A program made the translations under genes and the position numbers. The notes under the pieces were generated by a model. It saw only the letters and a program-made list of their open reading frames with translations, did no database searches and was not told the origin of the DNA. DNA of 64,000 bases from Dicaeum eximium (taxonomy: Eukaryota > Chordata > Aves > Passeriformes > Dicaeidae): positions 62,001-126,000 of the forward strand of contig VWZP01010715.1 in the NCBI GenBank assembly GCA_013396995.1, read 5' to 3'. Shown here in pieces: positions 26,501-40,478 of the stretch (positions within the stretch are counted from its first letter, which is position 1; the number at the start of each line of letters is the position of its first letter).

Positions 26501-29329
26501 CTACATTAACACTACAGGGTACAAACAAATATGCCTTTTTCCCTGAGTTCAGAGCCAGTGGTTGCTCTCAGCAGCTTCATAACTTTTCTGTTAAGATAAA
26601 AAAGAGCTGTCTTAGTCTCTAATGAGTAAAAGCTCCAATTCTCTCAGCCCTTGATTCTGAAAATATCCCTACCACTGCTTAGACTTCTTACAGTAAGTAA
26701 TCCTAGCGAAGCAAATGGAGACACAACATTAAATATAAGTATTGGAGGGTGCAAGTTTCAGGCCAGGAGCTTCAGTAAAGGAGAGGGAACATCATTCTCT
26801 TATGCCCAGAACTGAAAGATATACCATATTAATCAGAAATCCTAAAATAACATAGCCCAGCTCTCAGAAATTAATTAATGACTTCACTGAAAAATCATCA
26901 AAATCATCAAAATTTATAGTCCACACACTGGATCCATGGTCAGTATCCATTACATTTGCACAGGATCCATAAAAAGCTCTGATTTTTCCTGTAAGGTTAG
27001 CAATCAAAGTCCTGCATGTGTCATATAACTTAAGTATAATATAAATCAGAACTTTGTCCAAGTCAATATTTTCTACATATTTAGACTTTTCTAAGGAAGT
27101 TATTAAAATATACAAAACTGTCCCCCCCAAAAAAAGAGTGTGCAATTTTTAGAAACTTATTTAGAATTATTTTCTAAATTTATTTAAAATATGTATAAAA
27201 TGAAGAAAAACACACACAAATGCTGAAAATAAATGTTTGGAAACTATTCATAATGCTAGTCTCATATGTGTCCTTATAATCAGAGTAAAAGATTGAAATA
27301 TATTTCACCGAAATTCAAAACAAACCATGGCTGGAAGGGAATCTGAACAGTAGAATATGAAGCCAGCAATAGTTTTTTAAGAAGAGATCACAATTTTAAA
27401 TGTTCATATTTATTGTCTGTTAATTGTTTGCTGCCCTTTCATGTGTTGGTGAAAATTTATTTTCATTTCAAAATATGGCATTCATTAAATTCATTACATT
27501 GAACTACAATATGTTAATTAAAAACATATGAAATAGCTCTTCTATCACAGCATTTCTCTCAGAATAAAATTGTCAGAGCTTTCTAAAGAACTGAAAGTAA
27601 AGTATATAGTGGTGAATGGGAGGGAATTCAAAACTGTGTTACTGGCTGCCAGAAACTTCATGTGTGTGAGTAAAAAGCAGTAGAAGGTTTAAAAGCCTAT
27701 TTGACTGCTTAAGGTCATTGAACATTGAAAAAAAGAAGGAGATATGCTAAGTGAAACAAAGAAAATTAACTACAAGTTACTTGCCTCCAAGATAATTTTC
27801 TGCCATCCCAATATAATCAGGAGTGCCCCTGAAGACTTAGCATTTATTTTGAATGAAGAAAATATAACTTTACAAAATGGATCAAATTATACAACCCAAA
27901 GATTTCTACAAGTTTCACCAGTGTGATAATTTAATAATTCCTCTAAGACTCCTGTTCTAACTTGCTTTACTTGTTGTACTTTTTAACCTTTGGTAGTTAT
28001 AAAGAATTTGAAAAACACTAAGTCTTCCTTGAAACAGGAGGATAAAGCACTCCTTTCTCCTCCATTGCTCTATTATCCCCCTTTCTACTTTCCCCAAATT
28101 ATATCATTCAAAAAGTCTCTCATAGACAAATCAATTTATCTGACACTGTGATCCTCTCTAGTGCATTTCTTCAGATCATCCAAGTAATGGAAAAGATGCC
28201 TCATCCCTACACTATCTCACCAGAACTCTGTACTGGAAGAATATAGATGGTGTGAGATTAAACTTGGCTGTGGAGAGAGATGCTTCATCTACCCCTATCC
28301 AGCTCATAAAATCCTATGACAAATTGACCACTGATGGCCTCCACATTACCTCTTTGAACTCTCACCATTCTAGGAAGGTGGAAATCGTATTTTGACATCC
28401 TTACCAACAGAATACAATGTAGTGCATGTAGCAGCACTCACATACATCATTCACAAGGTTACACCTTTCCATCAAAGTAATACCCTGCCTTCTGCAGCAT
28501 AGTCCCTGAGCTACCCTCTGTGAGCCTCTAGTGAAAAGTGCAAAAAGCTGGGAGATTGAAACTCCTGTTTTCTCTTGAGAGTCTCTGCTGAGCTTATGCA
28601 GCTCCTGTACTCATAACTTGTACTTTCTGTCAAAAGAAGAAATTATGCTTTTGCTTCTTTCTGCTGATGACTCTTTTTTCCCAAAGAGGATTGAACCAGG
28701 GAAGCCTATTAAAATTGTAAAACCTAGAACTTGCAAATAAGGCCGTGGGAAGAGAATAGAGCCAAGTGGAGTTTGCACCTTTATTGTTCCTGTTTAGTTT
28801 AAAGATAAATGAGTAGCTAAAGCACACCATAATATTCAAATATAGTTTTTAAAATTCATTCCTATTGTGGTAATAAAGCACTTGAAAATACTGTTTAAAT
28901 ATTTTCCAGTTTATAGATGTCAATTTTGATTGCCAGACCTGTAAACTTAGCTGACAGGGTTAGTTTATAGCCACAAAAGAGAACAAAAAATACACAGGTT
29001 TTCCAAATCTATCAACTATTGTGGAAATGGAAAACACATTATCTTTTTTGAAAATGTTGTTGTTTATGTGCATTTATTTTAAATGTTCTTATTGGGTTTC
29101 TTGTAGGAGTCTTATTGCTTTGGCTTTCTTCACATTGCATATGTTATTTCTCTGGCTTATTATGAAATTAGATTTTTTGCACTTTTCCATCTGTTTATTT
29201 GAAATTTCTCATTCCCTCTCACCCATTAGATCAAATTTCAGGCTTTCAAAATTTAAAGGGCCCCAGGACTGCTTTTGACTAACTGTAAAACCTTCTACTA
29301 AATTTCAAAGATCTGCTACTGCAAAATAG
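23566..29329. other. AT-rich non-coding interval
   Basis: Almost 5.8 kb without a recognisable gene or repeat. There is a minor duplicated phrase near 24395-24420 (TTTTGTATATG twice). Strong-looking splice-like pairs occur by chance, for example an acceptor ending at 26648 and a GTAAGT at 26694. They are useful as a reminder of the background rate. Confidence 0.6.
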
Positions 29330-29492
29330 GTATATAGATATAGATAGATATAGATGATATAGATATAGTTATATGGATGATATAGATATAGATATAGATA
29401 TAGATATAGATATAGATATAGATATAGATATAGATATAGATATAGATATAGATTATATAGATATAGATATAGATATAGATATAGATATAGAT
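29330..29492 (+). repeat. (GATATA)n hexanucleotide microsatellite
   Basis: Begins with mixed GATA/GATATA units, becomes regular from about 29380, and runs to the edge of an assembly gap. Small interruptions occur at 29368-29381 and 29451-29458. Confidence 0.97.
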
Positions 29493-29519
29493 NNNNNNNN
29501 NNNNNNNNNNNNNNNNNNN
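29493..29519. other. Assembly gap, 27 N
   Basis: A run of 27 N lies exactly at the junction of the hexanucleotide and tetranucleotide repeats. The true length of the repeat is therefore unknown. Confidence 0.99.

Positions 29520-29579
<60 letters not shown>
29520..29579 (+). repeat. (GATA)n tetranucleotide microsatellite
   Basis: About 15 uninterrupted GATA units directly after the gap. Open frames on the minus strand through the repeat are artefacts. Confidence 0.98.
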
Positions 29580-32500
29580 GTATTTTTAGGTGCATATTGA
29601 ATTTGCAATAATGTAATATTTTCACTGTCCATGAACAACACAACTATTCTTAACAAATACTTATCTGAAGATATGTAATTTGAACATAAATGGGCAAACA
29701 CCATATGAAAGTCTTGTAAAAGAGAGGTGAAACCCATTTTTGGTTAATGTTTCCCTACTGAAAATATTGTGGGGAGACTGGCCTTCTAAAATCAGCTTGT
29801 TGCATAAAAACTTTTGGATGCATCATTTCACAGATGTCATCCATTCTTGTGCAATTATTTATGCAAAAATAAATCCATCACTATGATGCTCAAAGGATAT
29901 GAAACCGAGCACACTAATATATATGTTTTCAATTGAATCACCATCATTCGTGCTGAATGAAGTTCAGCAAAATTTCAAAATCTTTTACAATGCAGCTAAT
30001 ATGGGGAAACTAAAATTTTAATAAAACAGTTTAATCTGGTATATTTCTGTTGCTTTGGCATTCAGCTTTCTAAAATTGTGGAGTAATATCATAATAAAAG
30101 TACTTTGCAGACAGAGCTCTGGCCCTTGTGAGCTGTTGGGATAGAAACATAGATGGATGGAGCCAGAAGAGTCTTAACCCACGTGCCAGTCTTCTAGTTA
30201 TCCTAACAAAAAAAATTGGAGGTAGCCACAGACAGACCCTTGGGCATGGAATTGCTGCTTACGTAGTCAAATTCCAGACACAGCCTACCAGTTGTTCTAG
30301 ATAGTTATTCAAAATTGCTGCAATTCCCCCTCCCCATCAAGCGCACCCTTCACTCTGACAGCACTATGGGTGGTTGTTCCCAGAGTATTTGAATTCGGAG
30401 GAAAAAACATTTTAGTATTCTCCACTGTAAATATTCTGAAACTCCCAGATCTTGTAGACCATGCATATACAACACTCATTTTGTATCAAAGCTCCATGTC
30501 ACCATACTTTTTCTGAGACCCCTTTCTTTTTCATTACCCTGTTTTTTCAATTCTACACATGTAACCTGTATTTAACTGTCTTCAAATTCCTTTTAAATAT
30601 GACAGGTTCTGTATCATTGAGCCATACTATAAAGTTCCAACCATATTAAACTTTCCTTTAGTAAAAAGAACATGACCTATACTAGCTTTGATTCTGCCTA
30701 CTACATATCCCATTTGTGATGGGGAGATCCAGTAAAAAATCCACAACAGTAGGAGAAGACAGGGAAACAGCTGAAATCATACTTCTCTGATTAAATAAAA
30801 TCCATTTCATGCATATTTCTCAGAAGAAAATCTAATTGAAAGAAGATTACTTGATCAGTAATATAAATCAGGAAATAGATACACTGTTGATATCAGTGAT
30901 AGTTGGGGAAGTTTCACCATTTGATAATCTGATGCATTCTTTGCACTACAGAGCAGCTGCCATCACTGTGTAAAGGTGACATGAATAAAAGCTTTACAGT
31001 ATGCTTATAATCCATCTTGTTTAGGTGCATTGGTTGTCAAAATCAAACAAAGATTAAGAGCAAGGGATTGAAAACAGTCTTATTAGGATTTTGGTAATGA
31101 GAAGGAGTAATGCCAGCTAAAAAGCTCCTGCAAGAAGAAAACCCCAACACAACAAAAAATGTGCAGTTTATAGTCGAGGCTGTCAAAAGACTGTAAGAAA
31201 GGATTAGACACTTACAGTCCAGTGCATTTAGTTGTCATCAGGTATGGTCCTTTGTAGCCAAGCATGCCACTGTGCTCATCATCACTCAGTTGTCTCTGGA
31301 TTACACATTATATTTTTCATGCCTTTAGCCATTCTCCTTGAATGTCTGTAAAATGAACCTGCAGGAATTGTACAGAATATTGTAGTGACTGGTACATTAG
31401 GTTGCTCTGAAGATATGATCTGTGGCAGACAGAATTTGTTCTAATGTACTCTTATGAGGGGACTACTCAGTATGTTAGAGTGATCTGGAAGGTTTTGCTG
31501 GTTTCCTTACTTGTAGAAGACAAAATCCAGATCATAATTGAGAGGTAAGATTCTGTATATTAGTAGAGTTTATTCAAGCAATGCTAATGTTTCAATATAA
31601 CATTAGTGTGATATTCTTCTCCACTTCCCTCCCACCCCCATCCACAGCCCCCACCTTATTTCAGGAACAGACATCTTTAAGAGACAAAATGTAAATACCA
31701 AAGGTATACATTTTTCCTCAGGATAACTGATTTAGCTTTCAAGCAAGCAAAATATGAGAGTCTAGACATCTTGAAAATGTCAGGAGTGTTTTCCTTTCTA
31801 TGTTTGTATAGATGCCATTGTCAGAATGCTTCAAATTCTGGGTACTTCCTTACTCAAACACTGTCAGGCCAATGAAAAATGGTTCTAAATGTGTCCATGA
31901 ACCATCAAACAATGTTATTTTTCCATGTTGATGACTAGGAAAACTAGAGAGCACAATAAAATTCAGTAAAACAACCATGATCATTATGTCAGAAAGAAGT
32001 TTGCTCTGACTGGTACTGAGGTACTGAAGTGATGGATGCATGAGAAGCACGAGATAATTGATAACCAGAGGTGTGGGATGCTGCTTTTCAAACTGAGCAG
32101 AAAACTGCATTTAATATCTATTCAATCATAAAAAATTGCAGAGCCCCTGAGGTGTCAAAAATATGCTAATACACACATTCTAGTTCGTGCTTGCATCATG
32201 GTTCTGCAAGCAGAGAGGCTCCTGCACTGTGATCTGCTTCCTGCTGCCAAAACAGCATTTCAGTGAACGAAAGCAGGAATAGCACATCCTCTTTTGTGGG
32301 ATAAGATTTTCTCTTCTGTCTCTTCAGCAGTAAATGTGTTTTGTTTTGATTGCCCATTTTTATATTGTTGTGAAATGTGTGGATTTAGGCAATTAATTGT
32401 GTTCATAGTAATGGAAACAGGAGCTTTATTGATCTCAGCTCCACTTTGTGAATTCTAGTGAGTACAAATAGCTGAGCATAAATACCTAGCCACTCTAATC

Positions 32501-33512
32501 TCTGGAGTCATTCCAAACCCAGCCATGCTTGCAACATATGAATTAATACTTTATTATTGGAATTTTCACTATGAAGATTTATTATTCTCCACTCTCCTAA
32601 AGCCAGTATATTCATTTATATCACTGTAAATAAATGTGAAATGTAACCATTTGGTGTTTCAAGAACATACCACAATAAAATAAATACAATAATCAAAGTA
32701 GTAAAATATCTTCACTTTTATCTGAAGTTTAAGGGTCATTAAACTAAAGTACACCAGCACCTTAAGTGTATTTGTGTAAGCATTTATTTTAAATCAAAAT
32801 CCAGTATATTATGTAGAAAGCATTCTATAGACTGGTGATTCTTCTCACTTGTTCTAGTGGGTTTTGGACAACATTCAAAATAATTAAACATGATGGAAGT
32901 TCTACAATGGAAATGAGTAGTAAAGTAAGTTATGGGTGAATTTAACATGCTTTTTGTTTTCCCATTTTTCTTTTTGAGGTTTCCAGTTTCAGAATTCTCA
33001 AGGTGTGAGTTTACAAAAGAAACTAAAAAAAGATATTGTGGAAAGACATTACATCCTCAGTAGCTTGAAAGCCATAGTATTACAATATACAGCATTGCAA
33101 TTAAACTTGTATTGCAAAAAATGTAATCTGTTTATGTTTCAAGTGCTTTGGTTGCAGTGATTATGAAGAAATTATTTTTTGACTGCCATGAGGTAAAGTT
33201 TTGTGATTTAAATGTAACAAAGTGAAACATCAGCAGCTTTCAATATGTTTTTGAAATGGCAATAAGAATTTTATGTTACTTTAGGTTGTGATTAGGTATT
33301 TGCAGACTGAGCCTGATTACTTTGGCTCAAAAAGAAAAGCAAAAAAATCACTTTTAGAAAACTTCATATACTCTGATATGCTGCTGAATTAAATATAATA
33401 AAATAACAGTTAATACCTATTAAATGTATAATTTCCAATTTTAGCCTACTTGAAGAAAATTTTATAGTCTTTTAAAAGTCATCATGAAGAAATTTTGTAG
33501 GCTGTTTTAATC

Positions 33513-33536
33513 TAGTAGTAGTTGTAGTAGTAGTAG
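33513..33536 (+). repeat. (TAG)n short microsatellite
   Basis: Eight trinucleotide units with one TTG interruption. Confidence 0.85.
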
Positions 33537-34307
33537 CAGAAGTACTTGTGTTTATCAGGCCCATAGACTAAAAATTATGAAGGTCTTATTAAAATGTATA
33601 CCTTACAGAAAATAATATAATGTAAATCATAAATTCTTTCAGCAGATAAATATTCTTATTACCATGTGACACTGTATATAATCATAATTAGTTTCTATGA
33701 ACTCATAGAATGGCAAACTGTTATGTGAAGCTGGATCTTAAAAGATGGGTTAAGACTCAAGGGTCCAGGACAGACTGAATTTGCTTCTTAGAGACATTGT
33801 AAAATGTTCATTTCTAAGCCAGAAGCCAATCCTGTGAGCAGCTCAGGAATGGCTGCACTATCTCAGAGCAGGCACGTTTGGCAATTGTCACTGACCAGGT
33901 GGCCTCAGGACCGGGCACTGCTCTCTGACCAGGGTTAGTGACCTGGAAAAGAGATTTTTGAATGGGAGGAGAGAGGAACCAACAGCTTCTGTTAAAGAAA
34001 TTTTAACTGTGATTTTTATGGAGGCTTTCAAGTGTTTAAAAGGATACTACTTCTAGAAAAGAAAGAAAAGTTTTCTAAAGAAAACTTCTAGACAATTAGC
34101 TTACTATGTTAATCTTCCCTATATAATATTGAAATCAAGAGTATATATCAAAAATATGTGATTTGGAAAACAATCAGATTGTTGTCAAGGTTAATTGCTG
34201 AAGGGATAAATTTGCATTTAGAATTTGAGAGACAAAAAGGAACACTACTGAACTTATTTGAATTCATAATTTTTTTTTCCTGTTAAAAATCTCACAAATT
34301 AAAAAAT

Positions 34308-34330
34308 TAAGTTAAAAAATTTTTAACTTA
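34308..34330. repeat. Perfect 11-bp inverted repeat
   Basis: TAAGTTAAAAA and TTTTTAACTTA are separated by a single A. It is AT-rich and could form a cruciform. No element boundary is associated with it. Confidence 0.8.
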
Positions 34331-35552
34331 TTTTCAAGAATACAATTTTAGGTGTCTTTTTTTCCCCCATTTGTTGTAGTATCAGAATTATTTTTCTTCT
34401 TTTACTATCCATCACAGTGAAGAAAACTATTTCAATTCTAGCAAAACTTGATTTTTAAAATTATTAAAGAAGTTTCATATCATTCTTAAAAGCATATTAA
34501 AAGCAAACACACAAATTGTATCCCCTTACTATTTCCATAGTATTATACTTTTTAAAACAATATAGGTTAATATATAATTGTTTAAGTAAATGTTCTTTGT
34601 TATCCTCTCCCAGCAAACTTCTTATTTTTCCATATATTTCTTTGATGTCTTAAAGATGTCATCACTTAATATTTACCAACTGAAAGCTGTGCAATTCTGT
34701 TAATTTCAGTGCAACAGGAAAACAGCAGATCCTCATCTGAAATCTCTGATGTCTGCAATATTAATCTGAATATAGAATAACTTCCCAGACCCACTCTGTG
34801 CTTTGATGTTTCTTTAGTGTCTGAACACTATTAGTCGACACACCAGCTTTTGAAAAAACTTTTTCACCTAAATGTCTTTTTAAAACAGGATAATATCCAT
34901 GACCTTGCAGTCCTGTAACTAGGTACTGATTTGCAGACCAAAGGCATTGCCACTTAGCCTCTCAGATCACAAAGCCTCAGGGGGAAATTGGTTGTGATTT
35001 CTTTATATATTGTCATGGAATTACGCCACAAGACAGAGCACATCTTGTGAGTCAGGTTTCATCAAGAACTGCTTTCAAAGCAACTAGGACTGAAAATATT
35101 ATGCCCTGAGCTGATTATTAAATCTAATGTTCATATATTTGCTCTCAAGTGTAATGATTCCTTGGTAACTCTCATGATGTCTGATACTATTTTCCTGAAA
35201 GCCAAGCAGTGGTGTAATCATACCTCATCTTTCCTCAGAAATCTAAGTTCTGAGCATCCATCATTTCTGAAGATAGAAGACCAGGTTCTGATAAAATGGT
35301 TTAAATATTGAAGGCCAGTTTTTGTAGAGCTAATGTTACAGTATGTTCCTTTTGGAGACAATGTTTTTTGAGCAGTAGGCACAGTATCACAAACCAGAAA
35401 TACTTTGTGTTGCTATGGTTAATGAAATCATTCTCTAATTGAACCATAACCTGACCGAGTGCAACCTTTTGGTTCTCTCCCTGCAGTAAATTAAAACATG
35501 TTGATTTTAAGCCATGCTCACAGTTATCTTGTTTGATAACAAGGATTTAGTC

Positions 35553-35919
35553 TAGAGAAGGCTGACAGGGGATATTAATGTATGTAAATATCACAAAGGC
35601 AGGGGCCAAGAGAATGGTGCCACACTTTTTGGTGCTACCCAGTCACAGGATGAGTAGCAATGTCCATAAACTGAAAGAAAAGAAGTTTTTCCTCAACAAA
35701 AGGAAGAACTTCTTTACTCTTTACACTGAGGGTGACAGAGTGCTCTGTTACCTGCCCAGGGATGTCATGAAGTCTCCCTCTCTGGAGTCATTCCAAACCC
35801 ACCTGGATGTGTTCCTGTGTAACCTGCTCCAGATGACCCTGAACCCCGGACTGACAGGTTGGACTGGATGATCTGCACAGGGCCTTTCCAACCCTAACAG
35901 CTCTGTGAGTCTATGATTT
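35553..35919 (+). mobile_element. CR1 LINE fragment: end of ORF2 and 3' UTR
   Basis: The sequence follows the CR1 ORF2 C-terminal coding region. Visible phrases include KKFFLNKRKNFFTL, then YLPRDVMKSPSLESFQTHLD. The 3' UTR follows, with GGTTGGACTGGATGATCTGC, CCTTTCCAACCCTAACAG and a GTGAGTCTATGATTT tail. The frame is open from 35578 to 35871, but the segment is only the last part of the protein and has no catalytic domain. Its better preservation than the other fragments suggests a younger insertion. Confidence 0.95.
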
Positions 35920-38306
35920 GGGGTTATTTATATTATGTCAATGTGCTTCATAATTAGGAAAAAGGGGTGGAAATAAAAACTATTACTTGTGGAAATTTAT
36001 TGATATACTGCAATTGGACCATCTTGAATTTCTATTCTTGTTCCTTTTTGTTACTGAATTAATTTTCTTCATGGCAAGCCAAAATTAATAAACCATTTCA
36101 GGGTTTTTTTAAAGTCTGAGACTTAATAGATGTTAAATTTTAGAAATATTTCCTGGATAGACAAATTACTCATGTCTTGGTGGACATAAAAGGACACTGT
36201 ATGGGGAGAATGATAGACCTCTGCATCTATACTCCTAAGATAAACACCATGGCTGGACTTCCAGCATAAAGGGAAATGAAAAACTGATGAACTGTGGAAG
36301 AAATTGTGTGAATAAAGAAATTATTTAATTATTGATAAAGAGAATGAGCTGATGCTCAAGAATGGATTTGGAAGGCAAATATCAAGTTGAGAGGACAACT
36401 GGTTGTATGGATTTAAAATAAGCACCAATTCACTGAAGAACCTGGTTAAAACCTGGTAAAAACTGGAAAACGAGATTTTAACTGTAGTTCTATTCTTGTA
36501 CCAGGGTGATTTTAGGCATTTCTATCTGCAGGATTCAGAATGCTGTGAACAGAGTTTTATATATTTTCCTCTACCCATCCAGTGTAAATAAACATAAATA
36601 GGAAACCGAATTTTGTTTTATACCTTTTCCTCACATACTATCTTCTTATTTTTATTTTTTTTTAATTGTAGTCTCTACATTACCCTTTAGGCTCAGCCCT
36701 GAGCCATGTGTAATTCTAATTCATTAGGTAAATAATTCAATTTTACAATAATTGTTGTTGAAATATGCTAACATTGTCAACAGGTGACCTTTCAGGTCTC
36801 AATAACACTTGATGTCATAATTTTAAATACACCTTTAACTGTTAGCAGAGTTTGTGTACTCTTTCCTGTAAATTAAACACATTATTGCACTCTTTCCTGC
36901 CAGAAAACACTGCAGAAATTTTTTTCATTCAAGACTTCTAATATATTCAATTTAAATGAATTTATTTTACTGTCATATTATATACATAATGGAGGCTCAT
37001 TACAAAAATTTACCTGTCTATATTCATATTCATACATGTATATTTGTTGTGAGCCATATATATTCATTGTGGGACTGCAACTACAATAAGTATTTAAAAA
37101 ATAAGTGTAAACTCACTTTTAATCATACTCTGTGCTTTGATTAAATGGAAAATATATTGGAAGAGAAAGAATGGTCATGCCTATATCAGTTTGTTTGCAC
37201 TACTGTAAATTCTATACAAATCCTATTTCATATTTCTAATGTGTCTACTTTCATTTTCTGTAGTTTCATTTTTGGTAGATATGTAATAAATTACAAATCA
37301 GTCTGCCTTCCAATTTTTCTTCATCACAATTTCATTTATCTTCTAGAAACTAGATTCCTAGCATACAGACTTCCCTCCTTTCTCTGGTAGTCATTAACTC
37401 TTCTGATATCAGGTTGTGAGGAAAGCCTGTGCTTTGTGAGTTCCTGTGTTCATTTTTCTCGTTGCTGTACCTGAGCACCCTCAAGAAGATTAAGCAATGC
37501 ATCTGTGTACCTGTCATACATAATCCACGCTCTCATTCTCTGCCCAAGGAGAAGAATTCTGTATGTAGCAGAGCGGTTCTTTCTGACTCCAAACTCACTG
37601 CTGGAAATCTCTTAAGAGAATTTTTGGCAGAGCACTATCTTCTCATTCCTCTAGGACAATTATCAGATGCATTGCCGTAAAATAATGACCACTAGAACCA
37701 CTCCCCCATCTTTTCAGGCTAGTCTCTTTGTCTTTTGTTGCTTTCATGATATGACAACAATTAATCCAAGTTAAATAGCTTAATGTACAAATGGAAGATA
37801 TTAATTAATTTTCAGTAAACCAAAATATCTGGTTTCTAAGAAATGCATTAGAATGTTTCATTCTGATCAAAAAATTGGCAAAAAAAAAAAGGTAAGACTG
37901 CTTACCTATGTAAATGCTTATATACAGTCACATCACAAGATATTTCCAAACTCCCTTTTTCGTACCACTCAAAAGAAAAAAAAAAACAAACCAAAACTTC
38001 ATATAAAACCAGTATTTTGACAACATGCTAAAAATAAAATATAATCAGAATAACAAATTAATTAGAAATCCAATTCTATTGTAAACCTACCTAGAATTGT
38101 AACATTTTGCTGAGAAGAGAAAGCAGAGCTGAGAAGATAAATCAACTTCTCTTGATTTTCTTTCAGTGCAATCTACATTTTATTGTATTTTATACTTATT
38201 CCATAGAAGAGAATTAAGGTTCATAGCACAAAAGAGATACAACTGTTTGACAGGATTTTCTGGGCTCTGGTTTGAGATTTTCTTTACCCTCCTGATTTCA
38301 TTGAAG

Positions 38307-38363
38307 ATTCTTGAGAGGCTCCCAGGAATCCTCTGAGGAATCTGAAGATATCACTGCTCCCAG
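38307..38363 (+). other. Candidate internal exon, 57 bp, unknown gene
   Basis: The segment is preceded by a pyrimidine-rich tract (TTTTCTTTACCCTCC, then TTCATTGAAG ending 38306) and followed by CCCAG|GTAAGG. One frame is open throughout (phase 1 in, phase 2 out), reading FLRGSQESSEESEDITAP, a hydrophilic acidic peptide. The other frames contain stops. I do not recognise the family. It could be a coding exon, a non-coding RNA exon or chance. Confidence 0.22.
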
Positions 38364-38668
38364 GTAAGGAAGGCCACAGCAGCCTTAACATCTGTCAACC
38401 TTTGTAGCAGCCTCTAGCAGTATTTAAGAAGATCCCTGCTGTCCTTGATTTCAAAGTGCTTGAAGCTTTTGTTTCTTCTAACCTTGATCAGGGAAAATCA
38501 GGCACCTTTAGCATAGCTAACAGGTTGTGATCAGTTTGTACTTCAATTGGGAAAAGAAGAAAATGAAAATGTGGGGGATTAGCAGGTCTGCTCAGACTGG
38601 TTTTTGCATCCTCATGAACAGTGATGTACCACAGGGCAGCCTCTGGTAGCTGTTACAGCTGTCCCTGA

Positions 38669-38968
38669 AGTTTTGATGCCCTTGACCAGGGGTGGTTCAG
38701 GAAGAGGGAGCAGCTCTCTAACAAGATTGAAGTTGTGAGGGAATGCTGTCAAATGAAGCAGCTGAGCTGTGCTGATTGAGTCTGAAATCCAGAAGCGAAT
38801 AAAAAGCAGTCAGTTATGGCAGTGGGAACCTTCTTCCTGCAGAGGATGAAGGTCTCTGTCTGTTTTTCTGACTTGTCATCTAGGGAAGATTCTAGAGAAA
38901 GGAAGATGATGAACCAAAAGCAAATAAGTGGTAACAGGCTATGTGAACAGAAAGGTTCTAAAAATTGA
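38669..38968 (+). other. Open frame interrupted by two close TGA codons
   Basis: A single frame runs 100 codons between stops at 38666 and 38966, broken only by TGA at 38777 and 38783. The first 36 codons include WFRKREQLSNKIEVVREC, and the last 60 are rich in charged residues. It has the look of a decayed coding sequence, possibly of retroelement or processed-gene origin, but I could not assign it to any family. No CR1 or LTR landmark is present in it. Confidence 0.2.
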
Positions 38969-40478
38969 CAAGGCAGGGCTCAAGTGGGATTGCCCCAAGC
39001 ATATACATGTCAGTCTTAGATCAGGACCAAGAATATCCTTGTTGATCAGTAATTCTTGTACCAGTCTTAATTAACATAATTATTTCAAACGCTTAGTGTG
39101 TGCACCTTTGTCACTTCAAGAGCCTGTACATAACTTAGCCTGTATTCTCATGATAAAGTGTCTGTATTTTCTCCATTTTCTTAAGCTTACCTCACAATTC
39201 ATATCATGGGAGTTGTTGATTGTGATTTTTAAGTCATTAATTCTTTGCAAAAAATCACCCTTACTTCAGTTGATTACTTTAAATAATTAGCTAGAAAAGT
39301 TATTTTTCAGAGACAAATCTGTAATCATTGGTAATGTGAGGGAGTTAGAAACTGCCTAGCAGTTTGATCTTCTGACTTTCTTGTTACATCCAAAAGAAAC
39401 TCATTTTCCCCAGAATTTTGAATACACTAAGATTAAATGTTTTCATATAAAGTGTTGGTCCTTTGATGAAGATTCATTCTTGATTTGATTGGACTAGTTG
39501 GACAGTACAATGATATTAGCTGGAATGCAGTTTTGACTGTTTCTTAGAGATTACAGCAGATGGCTATAAAAACAATAATAATAATAGTAACAGTAATTCA
39601 GTTCTAAAAGTTCCATTTTGCCCCTTCATGAAAGCCTAGTGAAAACATTCACAGAGGCTGTACGCCACAGTAGAAAGTAAAATATAATGCCAGATCTTTA
39701 GTCACCTACTAAAATCCCACCAGACTTGAACTGTTTGCTCATGTGTATTTTCAGTCTTCACTTGTTATTGAGAAACAGAAAACAGCATTTGATATCAAGC
39801 CAGGGGATAAAATTTCACCTTATAAAATATGCATTTATTCAATATATACAGCACAACAGCTATTCAGTTTTCATTTAGCTAAGTTTCAGAATACACTCTT
39901 ATTCCAGAAAAAAATGTTTAAAGGAGAAAGTTCAAAAGCATAGTTAGCCATCCTCAGTATCTTCAAATTACTTTTCTGCTAATTTAAACACTAATTGCTA
40001 CTGCTGATCACTGATGATTAAAATATTTCACATAAAAACCTTTTTCAACCTTTCAGTTACTGGGAAAGACCTTTGGAATTGTTCGGGATTTTTGTCTGGA
40101 GCTAAACTGACAAAGTACAGTTCCTATTTAGGAAACTAAATTAGTTTCTGAAGCATAATTTCTTCATAATTATCTATAGTGAAGGATTCATACTTGAAGT
40201 CCGACTGTCTCCTTTTACTAGTATAGGGTATGTCAAAGTGACGGATCTGTCACAGTGTGAATCCCAGGACAACAGGGACAGCATTGCCTCCAGGTCAAGG
40301 AAAGAAGGAAACGTGTTAAAGGAGTGTGCTCTAATTTAGCAAACCCAGTGACCAAAGTGTCTAACCCTGGATACAGTCACGTTGAAAACTCCTCTTTCTC
40401 TTCTCTGATGTGGCCTTAATAACCACATGTGCTCTGTTTAGGCATCATCCTCTGTTTCATCCCATTGTTTCACTTTAG

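Larger units (their letters stand above)
29580..35552. other. AT-rich non-coding interval
   Basis: No gene is supported. It contains a short (TAG)n tract and an 11-bp inverted repeat, listed separately. A 31-codon minus-strand open stretch at about 31214-31310 ends in a stop that overlaps a donor-like site and lacks a good acceptor. A GC-richer patch at about 33780-33950 is not recognisable. Confidence 0.55.

Noticed and set aside
26649..26693. Plus-strand 45-bp segment between CTCTCAG and GTAAGT
   Set aside because: It is too short and of simple composition. It serves as a measure of how often such pairs appear by chance.
29305..29737. Minus-strand frames of 94-112 codons with YLYLYL or SIYLSIYL repeats
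   Set aside because: They are translations of the GATATA/GATA microsatellite and run through the N gap.
31210..31310. Minus-strand open stretch reading SDDEHSGMLGYKGPYL before a GTAAGT
   Set aside because: The frame is closed by stops at both ends within 31 codons, the stop overlaps the donor, and the upstream AG lacks a pyrimidine tract.
33700..33760. CTCATAGAATGG phrase resembling a CR1 tail
   Set aside because: Similarity beyond the first dozen bases is too weak to separate from chance.
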